This document shows, one piece after another, positions 9,737 to 17,769 of a stretch of DNA of 64,000 bases. Under the pieces are notes generated by a model, which was not told the origin of the DNA, did not search any database, and saw only the letters and a program-made list of their open reading frames with translations. The stretch covers positions 6,064 through 70,063 of the forward strand of contig JBFMBS010000025.1 in NCBI GenBank assembly GCA_040755055.1, read 5' to 3'. This DNA comes from DYJK01 sp040755055 (GTDB lineage Bacteria > Bacteroidota > Ignavibacteria > Ignavibacteriales > Melioribacteraceae). How positions within the stretch are numbered: the first letter of the stretch is position 1; every line of letters begins with the position of its first letter. The position numbers and the translations under genes are program-made.

Positions 9737-10657
9737 TCAAACTCTTTCTGCTGCTCTAAGTTTAGCACTTCGTGACCGCTTGTTTAACTTAATTTCCTCA
9801 TCGTCGGGATAAATCGGTTTCGAATTCACTAATTTCAATTTTTGTTGTTTGTTGCAAATACAAATGGGGGTACCGGGAGGACAAATACATTTTAACGTTT
9901 CATACTTGAATTTTTCTTTTACTATTCTATCTTCCAAGGAATGGTATGTTAGAACAACAATCCTTCCTCCAACTCTCAAATGTTCTATTGATTTCTCCAA
10001 AAATATTTTCAGTTCCTCGAGCTCATTATTAACATAGATGCGTAATCCCTGAAATACTCTCGATAATGTTTTGGTCAAGTATTTTTCAGGGGTGATTTTT
10101 TTTATTAACTCTTTTAATTGGTTTGATGATTCAAACTTTGTTATATCTCTATACTCAACAATTTTCTTTGCTATCATTTTCGAATTTTTTTCTTCTCCAT
10201 ATTCAAAAATGATATTCGCAATTTGTTCGTAGGAAAAAGTATTTAAAACTTTAGCTGCAGTTATTCCGGCTTTTTTATTCATCCTTAGATCAAGGGGTGC
10301 ATCTTCTCTAAATGTAAAACCCGATTTGAGATTATCGAGCTGATAGGAAGAAACCCCTAGATCTACAAAGATGCCGTCAAATTTTTCAATGAACTCTATT
10401 TTTGAAATTGTGCTGATATCGGAAAAACTTGTGTTGTAGATAGAAAATCTTTTATCGTTGCCGAATTTTTTCTTGCAATAATCGAATGCATCTGCATCTT
10501 TATCTGTTGCAACAAGTTTTCCTTTATAGTTAAGTCTATTTAAGATTTCCGAAGAGTGTCCGCCAAACCCAATTGTGCCGTCGAAATAAATTCCATCTTT
10601 TCTTGTTACTAGTAAATCAACGCTCTCTTTTAAGAGAACCGGCACATGTTGATTCAT
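9737..10657 (-). CDS. rsmH: RsmH (MraW), 16S rRNA m4C1402 methyltransferase
   Basis: SAM-dependent methyltransferase acting on 16S rRNA C1402 in the decoding centre. It is 306 aa, normal length. Signatures are HVPVLLKE at the start, the SAM-binding loop DGTIGFGGHS near residue 24, DGIFVDLGVSSYQLD near residue 90, and VLTYHSLEDRIVK followed by RSRSAKLRAAE at the C-terminus. The start overlaps the mraZ stop by four bases. Confidence 0.97.
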   Translation of the reverse strand: MNQHVPVLLKESVDLLVTRKDGIYFDGTIGFGGHSSEILNRLNYKGKLVATDKDADAFDYCKKKFGNDKRFSIYNTSFSDISTISKIEFIEKFDGIFVDLGVSSYQLDNLKSGFTFREDAPLDLRMNKKAGITAAKVLNTFSYEQIANIIFEYGEEKNSKMIAKKIVEYRDITKFESSNQLKELIKKITPEKYLTKTLSRVFQGLRIYVNNELEELKIFLEKSIEHLRVGGRIVVLTYHSLEDRIVKEKFKYETLKCICPPGTPICICNKQQKLKLVNSKPIYPDDEEIKLNKRSRSAKLRAAERV

Positions 10658-11103
10658 TTCGTTTTTTTCTGCATCACCTGTTTTGCTAATTCGGCAAATG
10701 GTTTAGAATTTTCTTTTTTATAAGCTTCGTATATATCAGGATTCCATAACTCGATTTTTTTAGTCTGCCCGAGAACAATGACTTCCCTCTCAATACCGGC
10801 AAACTCTAACAAATTTTTAGGTATCAGCAAACGCGCTTGAGAATCTAATTTTTCTTCGGCAGCTAATTCCGAGATCAGTCTTTTAAATGCTGATTCTTCC
10901 GGATCAAAATCATCGAGCTGATTTATTCTGACTAACACTTCTGCCTTCCACGAATCCTGGGGATATATATCAATACATTGAACAATACCACGTGTCATTA
11001 TAAAAGTATCGCTCGCTTCCTGGTTTACATATTTTCTGAATTTTGATGGTATGCTGACTCTGCCTTTAGAATCCACCGAATATTTATAGCTTCCTAAAAA
11101 CAT
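10654..11103 (-). CDS. mraZ: MraZ, transcriptional regulator of the dcw cluster
   Basis: First gene of the division and cell-wall operon, 149 aa. Two SpoVT/AbrB-like swapped-hairpin DNA-binding modules are visible: VDSKGRVSIPSKFR (about residues 9-22) and LDSQARLLIPKNLLEFAGI (about residues 86-104). In characterised bacteria MraZ is a ring-forming regulator that binds repeats in its own promoter. The upstream region 11104-11289 has no gene and holds a candidate operator. Confidence 0.95.
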   Translation of the reverse strand: MFLGSYKYSVDSKGRVSIPSKFRKYVNQEASDTFIMTRGIVQCIDIYPQDSWKAEVLVRINQLDDFDPEESAFKRLISELAAEEKLDSQARLLIPKNLLEFAGIEREVIVLGQTKKIELWNPDIYEAYKKENSKPFAELAKQVMQKKTK

Positions 11104-11108
11104 GTTTC

Positions 11109-11143
11109 TCCACTATTTGGGAAATATAAACACAATTACCCAC
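11109..11143 (-). promoter_or_regulatory. Candidate MraZ operator in the mraZ leader
   Basis: On the minus strand, pentamers GTGGG, GTGTT and GTGGA begin at 11143, 11133 and 11113, spaced in multiples of 10 nt, ending just before the mraZ start. Known MraZ boxes are short G-rich direct repeats (TGGG-like) with one-helical-turn spacing. Only the outer two match well, so this is a weak call based on spacing and location. Confidence 0.28.
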
Positions 11144-11289
11144 TTGACTACAAAATAACTGATTTAGATTGGGATTGTCAAGAAATATTTATTAAAAAAT
11201 CAAAAAAAGTAGTTAAATCACATTGATGACTATTGTGGTTGTTAGATGCTTGCGGTTGGAATTTATTTACTCATGAAGTAAAACTTATT

Positions 11290-11366
11290 GAGTCACCTGG
11301 GAGGCTTTCCCATAGGGATGCCTATCCAAGAGAATCCTTCTGACCGGCAGAACTCCCGACTCGCAC
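11290..11366 (-). pseudogene. Displaced tRNA-Thr 3' fragment with a 46-nt T-loop insert
   Basis: The bases match the acceptor 3' strand, T-arm and variable region of the tRNA-Thr at 11486-11558, but the match stops before the anticodon arm, so it cannot be a tRNA. The T-stem halves (gggag 11299-11303 and ctccc 11353-11357) are split by a 46-nt insert at 11304-11349. The insert contains a hairpin whose stem pairs AGGC..TCCC with GGGA..GCCT. A short AAACTTATTGAG-like flank also recurs next to both copies. The stretch 11367-11485 between fragment and tRNA holds no ORF that I can support. Confidence 0.8.
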
Positions 11367-11485
11367 AGTTTTCAAAATTATTCCATCAGAATAAAAACTT
11401 CGTCAGTTTTAAATATGTATACAGAGAGTTGTTTTAAAGTTGGTCGGTTTGAAGTAAAGATAAATAATAAACTTCAATCTTATTG

Positions 11486-11558
11486 AGCCACCTGGGAGAC
11501 TTGAACTCCCGACCCGCGCATTACGAATGCGCTGCTCTACCAACTGAGCTAAGGTGGC
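11486..11558 (-). tRNA. tRNA-Thr (anticodon CGU)
   Basis: The 73-nt cloverleaf folds cleanly: acceptor GCCACCT/AGGTGGC, D-arm with GTTGGTA, anticodon stem CGCAT/ATGCG with loop TTCGTAA (anticodon CGT in DNA), T-arm GGGAG-TTCAAGT-CTCCC. CCA is not encoded; the base after the acceptor is T. The gene begins only 8 nt after the stop of the small basic protein gene, so the two are probably on one transcript. Confidence 0.96.
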
Positions 11559-11566
11559 TTTTGAAA

Positions 11567-11662
11567 CTATCTTAATTTCTTCTTGTGTCGATTCTTTCTC
11601 AAACGTTTTTTACGCTTGTGTGTTGCCATTTTATGGCGTTTTCTTTTTCTGCCGCACGGCAT
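11567..11662 (-). CDS. 31-aa highly basic protein, AURKAIP1/COX24-like
   Basis: Translated from ATG 11662 it begins MPCGRKRKRHKMATHKRKKR and continues LRKNRHKKKLR. The pattern MPxGxKRKRHKMATHKRKKRL is a strongly conserved tiny protein in Bacteroidota and relatives, usually annotated as an AURKAIP1/COX24-domain protein and thought to be ribosome associated. More than half the residues are Lys, Arg or His. An SD-like AAGGAGC lies just upstream. The protein is below normal ORF-length cut-offs and easily missed. Ribosomal association is inference from family and composition. Confidence 0.88.
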   Translation of the reverse strand: MPCGRKRKRHKMATHKRKKRLRKNRHKKKLR

Positions 11663-11683
11663 AGTATTGCTCCTTGATTACTA

Positions 11684-12451
11684 TTAATGTGAGTTAATTA
11701 ATTCTTGTGCTCTTTTTGCAATTTCGGTATTAGGGTTTATCTCAACTGCTTTTTTCCACCAAACTAAAGCCTCTTCGCGTTTACCTGAATTAATTGTTAC
11801 AACACCTAAGTTTAAATGTGCTATCTGATGTTGAGGACTGTACTTTAATGCTTCTTTCATCCATTTCTCGGCTTCGGTATAATTTCTAAGATCAAAATAA
11901 CATACACCCATGTCAACAAGCACATCTGCTTCTTTAGGATGTGTTTTCAGATACTCTTGATATTTTTCAATTGCACGCTCTTTTAATCCGGAATCATTAA
12001 GTAGATGAGCTAATTCCAGTAGCCGGGTTTCATCCGGATTCGCTTTAAGTTGATTTTCAAGTTCGTTAATTCTTTCTAAATTTTTTAAATCAACTCCGTT
12101 ATGTAATTCTTCAAAATTTTTATCTGTTTGAATTTGCTGAGAAGGTTGATCAAACATTCCCGACATGAACAGAATAACTCCAGTTATAACTAACAATGAA
12201 AATAAAACATAAAATAATTTTATCGGTGATAATTTTTTTTCATTAGGCGCCTGGTCAATCATTCTTTCCGGTTTCTTTTTCCCTTTCTTAACTTCTGATT
12301 TCACATCATCTGAATCAACTTTCCCGGATTTGTTTTTAACTGGCTTATCAATTTTCTTGTAAACAACCGAGCCACATGCCGGACAATATTGAAATGTTGG
12401 CTCTATAATTTCGCCACAAACTGTACAATATTTGGAATTATGTTCAGCCAT
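11684..12451 (-). CDS. Zinc-ribbon, single-span TPR protein
   Basis: 255 aa. The N-terminus has a zinc ribbon (CTVC near residue 9 and CPAC near residue 24), then a Lys-rich linker, one hydrophobic segment (about residues 80-100, LFYVLFSLLVITGVILF) and two to three TPR units in the C-terminal half (around 150-250, including ADVLVDMGVCYFDLRNYTEAE). The layout suggests a membrane-anchored scaffold with TPRs outside the cytoplasm and the ribbon inside; no catalytic motif is visible. It starts 2 nt after the HU gene, so the pair form an operon. The exact role is unknown. Confidence 0.8.
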   Translation of the reverse strand: MAEHNSKYCTVCGEIIEPTFQYCPACGSVVYKKIDKPVKNKSGKVDSDDVKSEVKKGKKKPERMIDQAPNEKKLSPIKLFYVLFSLLVITGVILFMSGMFDQPSQQIQTDKNFEELHNGVDLKNLERINELENQLKANPDETRLLELAHLLNDSGLKERAIEKYQEYLKTHPKEADVLVDMGVCYFDLRNYTEAEKWMKEALKYSPQHQIAHLNLGVVTINSGKREEALVWWKKAVEINPNTEIAKRAQELINSH

Positions 12452-12453
12452 AT

Positions 12454-12747
12454 TTAATTATTTTCTTTCATACCGGAATCAACAGCAGATTTGAAGTCTT
12501 TCGAAAATTTAAAAGTCGGAACAAAATGGTCTCCAACATAAACTTTCTCACCAGTCCTCGGGTTACGGGCATATCTTGCTTTTTTCTTTTTGACTTTATA
12601 GGTACCAAAACCTCTTATTTCTATTCCTCTGCCCTCTCTTAATGCTTGAATAACAGTATTCAGAAAACCTTCAATAATAGCTTCGGTCTCTAACTTTGTA
12701 AGACCGGTTCCCAAGGCAACTTTTTCAACAATGTCGGCTTTAGTCAT
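12454..12747 (-). CDS. HU/IHF-family nucleoid protein
   Basis: 97-aa histone-like DNA-bending protein. It begins MTKADIVEKVA, has the GFGTYKVKKKKARYARNPRTGE arm signature with the conserved RNPRTGE loop that enters the minor groove, and ends in a typical KFSKDFKSAV helix. Which HU paralogue it is cannot be told from one copy. The region 12748-12997 upstream is a divergent intergenic stretch with no further gene. Confidence 0.95.
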   Translation of the reverse strand: MTKADIVEKVALGTGLTKLETEAIIEGFLNTVIQALREGRGIEIRGFGTYKVKKKKARYARNPRTGEKVYVGDHFVPTFKFSKDFKSAVDSGMKENN

Positions 12748-12997
12748 TTTTCACCCTATTTTTAACTTTTTTTTATAAAACAGAAGTAAAAAATATTAAT
12801 TCTTCTGTTAAAATCCAATAATATAATAACTTACAGAAATTATACTTTTCAATATGGCTCAAAATAAAAAGACTTGTTTCACTTTAAGACGTTAAATAAA
12901 ATAAAAACCAAGAAAAGGTTTCTAAATCCCATAAAAACAAACAAAATATCTTGGTATATGATTTGACATTACAGCATTAGTAATTCAAGGAGAAAAA

Positions 12998-13591
12998 ATG
13001 TCACTTGTTCCAATTATTTATACCAGTTTAATTCTGTTCTTTGGACTTATGGTAATCGTACTTTTTTTCTCTTATTTATCTTTTAGGGCAAGGGCTAAAG
13101 CAAATCCGCTTATTGAGGAAGTTAAAAAAAATCAAAATAGCATTTATTCGGCTCCAAAACCGATAGTAAAAAAAGAGACTCAGATAATCTACAAGTATGA
13201 TCAGAGATACAATACTTCATCCAGTAATAATAGAAATACGGTCTATGATGAAGAAAGAATAAACCGACAACCTATAATAGTGCGTCCTAATTATTTTCAG
13301 CAGAACGAATCTATTTCTTCTCAAAATTCTTACACTCAAAGAGTCTATAAATCTGAAGAAGAAAGACCTCGCCATAATACACCAACACGATTAACTGGAA
13401 CACGTATTGAAATCATGAATGATTCCGAAAAATACGGTACTAGAAAACATTCAATTACAATCGACGAGAAACCGCTTGTTAACTTCCCGAATCGAGACGT
13501 AACCCACCTCAACATTTATAATTTTTACTCGGATGATTTTGATAATGATTTAAACCTAATAACTGCTGCACCTTTCGCAAAATCCGTGTAA
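12998..13591 (+). CDS. Small single-span membrane protein, paralogue of the next gene
   Basis: 197 aa with a good ribosome site (AAGGAG 7-8 nt before ATG). The N-terminus MSLVPIIYTSL runs into one long hydrophobic helix (about residues 3-28) and is followed by a polar, Asn/Ser/Arg/Tyr-rich tail with no recognisable domain. The opening LVPIIYT is shared with the protein at 13658, which points to an old tandem duplication of the anchor. It is first in a plus-strand series leading to the copper genes. Function unknown. Confidence 0.7.
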   Translation: MSLVPIIYTSLILFFGLMVIVLFFSYLSFRARAKANPLIEEVKKNQNSIYSAPKPIVKKETQIIYKYDQRYNTSSSNNRNTVYDEERINRQPIIVRPNYFQQNESISSQNSYTQRVYKSEEERPRHNTPTRLTGTRIEIMNDSEKYGTRKHSITIDEKPLVNFPNRDVTHLNIYNFYSDDFDNDLNLITAAPFAKSV

Positions 13592-13657
13592 CATTACTCC
13601 TATTAGTTTCATAGGTAAAAGATTGTTACGTGAATATTTATTTCATATCTTGTGTCT

Positions 13658-14209
13658 ATGGAATTAGTACCAATTATATATACAGCTCTCAAAATAGTAG
13701 CCGCCTTTGCGATAATAACTATTACTATCTCCTATTTCATATATAGGTTCAAACAAAAACGCGGAATTGAGGGTGAAACGGCTCGTATAATTGCCCAACC
13801 AGTGATTAGTACGGAAAAAACCGTGAAGAAAGTTGTACAAAGAATAACTAAACCTTTGCATTACGATCATATACCTGAAAAACCACATCACAAACCATTA
13901 CAAGCAAACCAGGCGAACCTCCAAAAGGCAGAGAAAGAAAAGCATATTGAAAAAAAACATGTAGTAAAAACAAAAAAATCAGAGAGTACTAATCATCAGA
14001 AAGAAAGAATTGAGATTGTTAAAAATTTAACTCCTAAGAATGTTAAAGATAAAAATGAAACTCCCCTACCACACAAAGAAATTCCCAAAAGAACCACAAG
14101 CGAAAAAAAATTAAATTCTTTAGGTGAAGATATAATTGAAAAATATATCGATGAAGATGATAAAGAATTCTACACTTTGAATGTTAAGGATAAGAAAAGC
14201 AGCAAATAA
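13658..14209 (+). CDS. Small single-span membrane protein, paralogue of the previous gene
   Basis: 183 aa from ATG 13658; a GTG at 13652 is possible, but the ATG aligns MELVPIIYT with MSLVPIIYT of the upstream gene. One membrane helix (about residues 3-27) precedes a very Lys-rich, low-complexity tail (KPHHKPLQANQANLQKAEK and similar), probably cytoplasmic given its charge. No catalytic or metal motif is seen, though His-rich patches occur (HHK, PHHK). The gene is 23 nt upstream of the HMA-AraC regulator. Function unknown. Confidence 0.65.
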   Translation: MELVPIIYTALKIVAAFAIITITISYFIYRFKQKRGIEGETARIIAQPVISTEKTVKKVVQRITKPLHYDHIPEKPHHKPLQANQANLQKAEKEKHIEKKHVVKTKKSESTNHQKERIEIVKNLTPKNVKDKNETPLPHKEIPKRTTSEKKLNSLGEDIIEKYIDEDDKEFYTLNVKDKKSSK

Positions 14210-14232
14210 CCCTATCATTTTTTCATTATAAT

Positions 14233-14832
14233 ATGAACCGTAAAGAAGAAGCTAAGAATACTCTCCACATCAAAAATATGGTATGCAACAGATGTATTAA
14301 AGTGGTAAAGGAAGAATTAGAAAAATTAGGGATTACGGTATTAAACATTAGTCTTGGGGAAGTTGAAGTTTTGAAACCGATCAACAAGCAGTTAATGGAA
14401 AAAGTTAAAATTGTTTTACTTAATAACGGGTTCGAATTAATAGAAAATCAAAAAGTAAAACTTATTGAGACAATCAAAAAAACTATTATTGAATCAATAT
14501 ACTCAGATAATGCTGATAATAACCGGAAGAAAAATTTTTCCGATTTAATAGTTGAAAAAATCGGTAGAGATTATCACTACTTGAGCGTCTTGTTCTCTTC
14601 ACAAGAAAGCATAACAATAGAACAGTATTATATTCTGCAGAAAATTGAACGGGCTAAAGAACTATTGAAATACGGTGAACTAACTCTAAGCGAAATAGCG
14701 TACAAACTAAACTACAGCAGCGTTCAGCATCTCTCAAATCAATTTAAGAAAGTAACCGGCTTTTCAGCCAGTGAATTTAAGAATCTCACCCAAAACACAA
14801 GGAAACCTCTCGATAAAATTGCCGCTGAGTAA
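14233..14832 (+). CDS. HMA-AraC fusion, probable copper-responsive regulator
   Basis: 199 aa. The N-terminus resembles a heavy-metal-associated domain: NMVCNRC places Cys18 and Cys21 as in MxCxxC metallochaperones, followed by a beta-alpha-beta-like stretch to about residue 75. The C-terminus is an AraC-type double helix-turn-helix (IERAKELLKYGELTLSEIA, then FKKVTGFSASEFK, about 125-185). The order suggests direct metal sensing coupled to DNA binding. It sits about 110 bases upstream of copZ, its likely target. The domain reading is from sequence; metal specificity and regulation are inferred. Confidence 0.85.
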   Translation: MNRKEEAKNTLHIKNMVCNRCIKVVKEELEKLGITVLNISLGEVEVLKPINKQLMEKVKIVLLNNGFELIENQKVKLIETIKKTIIESIYSDNADNNRKKNFSDLIVEKIGRDYHYLSVLFSSQESITIEQYYILQKIERAKELLKYGELTLSEIAYKLNYSSVQHLSNQFKKVTGFSASEFKNLTQNTRKPLDKIAAE

Positions 14833-14941
14833 AAGCATTAAACCTACATTATAATTCTATAACAGAAAATAATAATTGTATAATGTACTTTTTTCATTAA
14901 CAATTATTTTTGTTCCAGCAACTATTCAAAAAGGAGAAAAT

Positions 14942-15151
14942 ATGAAATCGATAGAATTAAAAATTGAAGGCATGACATGCGGCCATTGTGTGATGGCTGT
15001 AAAAAAAGAATTGTCAAAATTAAATTTAGAATCTGCTGATGTTAACATCGGTTCCGCGCAAATTAAATTCGATGAATCGAAAGTAACAATATTTTCGATT
15101 GAGAATGCAATAGAAACCGCCGGCTACAAGGTTAAAAAGGACTTGCAATGA
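14942..15151 (+). CDS. copZ: CopZ-like copper chaperone
   Basis: A 69-aa HMA protein with MTCGHC (Cys13, Cys16) after the first strand. The start is ATG 14942, which follows AAAGGAG at good spacing; an upstream in-frame ATG at 14876 would add a 22-residue stretch without support. It should carry Cu(I) to the ATPase encoded next. The stop overlaps the copA start as ATGA, so the two are translationally coupled. Confidence 0.92.
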   Translation: MKSIELKIEGMTCGHCVMAVKKELSKLNLESADVNIGSAQIKFDESKVTIFSIENAIETAGYKVKKDLQ

Positions 15152-17376
15152 AAAGTTATGATATACCGGTAGAAGGAATGACGTGCGCAAGCTGCGTCAC
15201 ACGTGTCGAGAAAATCGTCGGAAAATTTGAAGGCGTGAAAAACGTTAGTGTTAATCTTGCAACCGAACACGTTACCTTCAACACTGAAAAGGATGACTTT
15301 GATATTAACGAGATTGCTAAAGCTGTCCAGGAATACGGATACAAACTTAAAACTGAAATTTTGTCTAACGATTCTCATGCAAAAGTTAAAGACAATACTT
15401 ACGAATCCAACGATGAATATTACTCCGGATTAAGAAAGGAATTTATACTCGCATTAGTTTTAACAATACCGGTTTTTGCAATAAGCATGTTAATGGACTT
15501 TCACTTCTTTCATTCAATCTGGCCATTTAATCATGAAGAAACAAGAAAAATTTTGCTAATACTTACCACACCGATAATTTTTATTTCCGGCAAGAGGTTC
15601 TTTAAAACCTTCTGGAAGAATATCAAACACTTTTCATTCGAGATGAATTCGTTGGTTGCCATAGGAACAGCGGCAGCGTACGGATACAGTTTAGTCTCAA
15701 CACTCTTTCCCGACTTTATCTCAGACGAAACAACCGGAATTCATGTTTACTATGAAACCGCCGCCGTGATTATCACCCTGATTTTAATGGGCAAACTGTT
15801 AGAACACAATGCCAAAAGAAAAACTACCGGTGCTATCAAAAAATTATTAGAGTTAAAACCAAAAACCGCTACTGTTATTATAAATAATATCGAAAAAGAA
15901 ATTAATATTGCCGAGTTAAAAATCGGTGATACCGTTGTTATAAGACCCGGCGAAAAAATACCGGCAGACGGAGTTATTATATCCGGTTACTCATCAATTG
16001 ATGAATCAATGATAACTGGCGAAAGCATCCCGGTTGAAAAATCAGTCAATGCTTCGGTAATCGGCGGCACAATCAACAAAAACGGATCATTCAATTTTAA
16101 GGTAAAACAGATTGGTGACAATTCAGTTCTTGGACAAATAATTCGTTTGGTTGAACAAGCACAAGCTACCAAACCCCCTATCCAAACATTAGTCGATAAA
16201 ATTGCCGGGGTGTTTGTTCCCGTTGTGATTGTTCTTGCTATAATAACTTTTGTTTCCTGGTTGATTTTTTCACCGGACCATTCTTTTAATAACGCGCTAA
16301 TAAACTTTGTAGCTGTATTAATTATTGCTTGCCCATGTGCACTCGGTTTAGCAACACCAACGGCGATCATAGTTGGTACCGGCTTGGGTGCATCAAACGG
16401 AATTTTAATCCGTAATGGCGAGAGTTTAGAACTCGCACAAAAAATAAGTACGATAGTTTTTGATAAAACCGGTACAATAACCGAAGGCAAACCTTACGTA
16501 TCCGACATTTACACATTTGATATTGATGAGAACAAACTTTTAAGAATTGCAGCTTCACTTGAAAGTAAATCCGAGCATCCACTTGCCAAAGCAATTATTG
16601 ATAAAGCTATAACGAATAATCTTGTATTGACTTCTCCCGAAACCTTTATGAATCATTCCGGGTTCGGTGTAACGGGTATTATAGAAAATGAAACAGTAGT
16701 AATCGGTAATTTAAATTTCATGAAAGAATTTTCTGTCGATACATCAAAGGTCAATCAACTTACAGAAGAACTTTCAGACAAAGGAAAAACTGTTATTGCT
16801 GTAGCAATTGAAGAAAAAATAAAAGGATTGTTTACAATTGAAGATAAGATTAAAAACAACTCTTCCGAAGCCGTAAAAAAATTAAACCACATGGGAATTG
16901 AAACAATTATGTTAACCGGTGATAATGAGAAAGCAGCAAAGTTAATTGCAGAAAAAGCCGGTATTACAGAATTCAAAGCCGGTGTTCTGCCGGATAAAAA
17001 AGCTGAGGTTGTCAAAGAAATCCAGAACAAAAATAAAGTTGTAGCAATGGTTGGCGATGGAATTAATGATTCACCAGCACTCGCACAAGCCGATGTTGGT
17101 ATAGCAATAGGTACCGGCACCGACGTTGCAATTGAAACTGCCCAGATCACTCTAGTAAAAGGTGATTTAAATGGAGTTGCTAAAGCAATTAATCTTTCCA
17201 AACAAACTTTAAAAACAATTAAGCAGAATCTGTTCTGGGCTTTTGTTTATAATACAGTTTTGATTCCGCTTGCCGCACTTGGTTTACTTAACCCGATGAT
17301 TGCCGCTTTGGCAATGTCTCTAAGTTCTGTATCGGTTGTTACTAATTCATTGAGATTAAAAAAGGTTAAAATTTAA
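15148..17376 (+). CDS. copA: CopA, Cu(I)-exporting P1B-type ATPase
   Basis: 742-aa inner-membrane pump that exports Cu(I) using ATP. One N-terminal HMA domain (MTCASC, Cys at 14 and 17 by position) precedes eight expected helices. Family signatures are TGES in the actuator domain, the membrane metal site CPC at 395-397, phosphorylation motif DKTGT (Asp about 439), the SEHPLAKA nucleotide-site HP dipeptide, and GDGINDSPAL near 636. The CPC site with the NPMIAALAMSLSSVSV final helix favours copper over zinc. It forms a unit with copZ upstream and the cupin 2 nt downstream. Confidence 0.96.
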   Translation: MKSYDIPVEGMTCASCVTRVEKIVGKFEGVKNVSVNLATEHVTFNTEKDDFDINEIAKAVQEYGYKLKTEILSNDSHAKVKDNTYESNDEYYSGLRKEFILALVLTIPVFAISMLMDFHFFHSIWPFNHEETRKILLILTTPIIFISGKRFFKTFWKNIKHFSFEMNSLVAIGTAAAYGYSLVSTLFPDFISDETTGIHVYYETAAVIITLILMGKLLEHNAKRKTTGAIKKLLELKPKTATVIINNIEKEINIAELKIGDTVVIRPGEKIPADGVIISGYSSIDESMITGESIPVEKSVNASVIGGTINKNGSFNFKVKQIGDNSVLGQIIRLVEQAQATKPPIQTLVDKIAGVFVPVVIVLAIITFVSWLIFSPDHSFNNALINFVAVLIIACPCALGLATPTAIIVGTGLGASNGILIRNGESLELAQKISTIVFDKTGTITEGKPYVSDIYTFDIDENKLLRIAASLESKSEHPLAKAIIDKAITNNLVLTSPETFMNHSGFGVTGIIENETVVIGNLNFMKEFSVDTSKVNQLTEELSDKGKTVIAVAIEEKIKGLFTIEDKIKNNSSEAVKKLNHMGIETIMLTGDNEKAAKLIAEKAGITEFKAGVLPDKKAEVVKEIQNKNKVVAMVGDGINDSPALAQADVGIAIGTGTDVAIETAQITLVKGDLNGVAKAINLSKQTLKTIKQNLFWAFVYNTVLIPLAALGLLNPMIAALAMSLSSVSVVTNSLRLKKVKI

Positions 17377-17378
17377 CT

Positions 17379-17744
17379 ATGAAAAAATTTTATCTTCAAA
17401 CAAATCCATTTATTGTTCCAACAAGCGACAGCAAGTTGATCGAAGAACATTTTGGAAATGCAAGCATAAACCCGGGCGATTACAGTTTTGCACATATGAT
17501 AGCACCTACCGGGTGGAGCGAGCCATTCCAAACTCCCGATTTTGATGAAATCACCTTCATTATCTCAGGAAAGAAGAAAATAGAATTTGACGATGAAGAA
17601 ATTATACTTGAGAAAAATCAATCGATATGCGTTACAAAAGGAACACGGGTTCGCTATTCAAATCCTTTTAATGAAAAGTGTGAATACGTTTCCGTGTGTA
17701 TCCCGGCTTTTACAATAGAGCGGGTTAAGAGAGAAAGTAATTAA
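17379..17744 (+). CDS. Small cupin-fold protein
   Basis: 121 aa, beginning 2 nt after the copA stop. The sequence has the cupin double-strand pattern: PFQTPDFDEITFIISGKKKIEFDDEEIILEKN in the first motif and GTRVRYSNPFNEKCEYVSVCIPAF in the second. The usual first-motif metal histidines are replaced (no HxH), so metal binding is doubtful. It probably belongs to the copper operon by position. Its role there is unknown; small-molecule or metal sensing is only a guess. Confidence 0.8.
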   Translation: MKKFYLQTNPFIVPTSDSKLIEEHFGNASINPGDYSFAHMIAPTGWSEPFQTPDFDEITFIISGKKKIEFDDEEIILEKNQSICVTKGTRVRYSNPFNEKCEYVSVCIPAFTIERVKRESN

Positions 17745-17748
17745 AATT

Positions 17749-17769
17749 CTCCTCCTTATTAAGGAGGAG
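17749..17769. terminator. Hairpin ending the copper operon
   Basis: CTCCTCCTT and AAGGAGGAG form a perfect 9-bp stem around ATT, starting 5 bases after the cupin stop. Neither side has a long T run, so it may be a mobile repeat end serving as a terminator. It overlaps the last codons of the DUF559 pseudogene on the other strand. Confidence 0.55.

Noticed and set aside
11290..11366. A functional split or intron-containing tRNA
   Set aside because: The anticodon and D-arms are missing altogether, so removal of the insert could not give a tRNA.
14876..14941. N-terminal extension of CopZ
   Set aside because: The 22 extra residues precede a strong ribosome site placed correctly for ATG 14942 and do not belong to the HMA fold.
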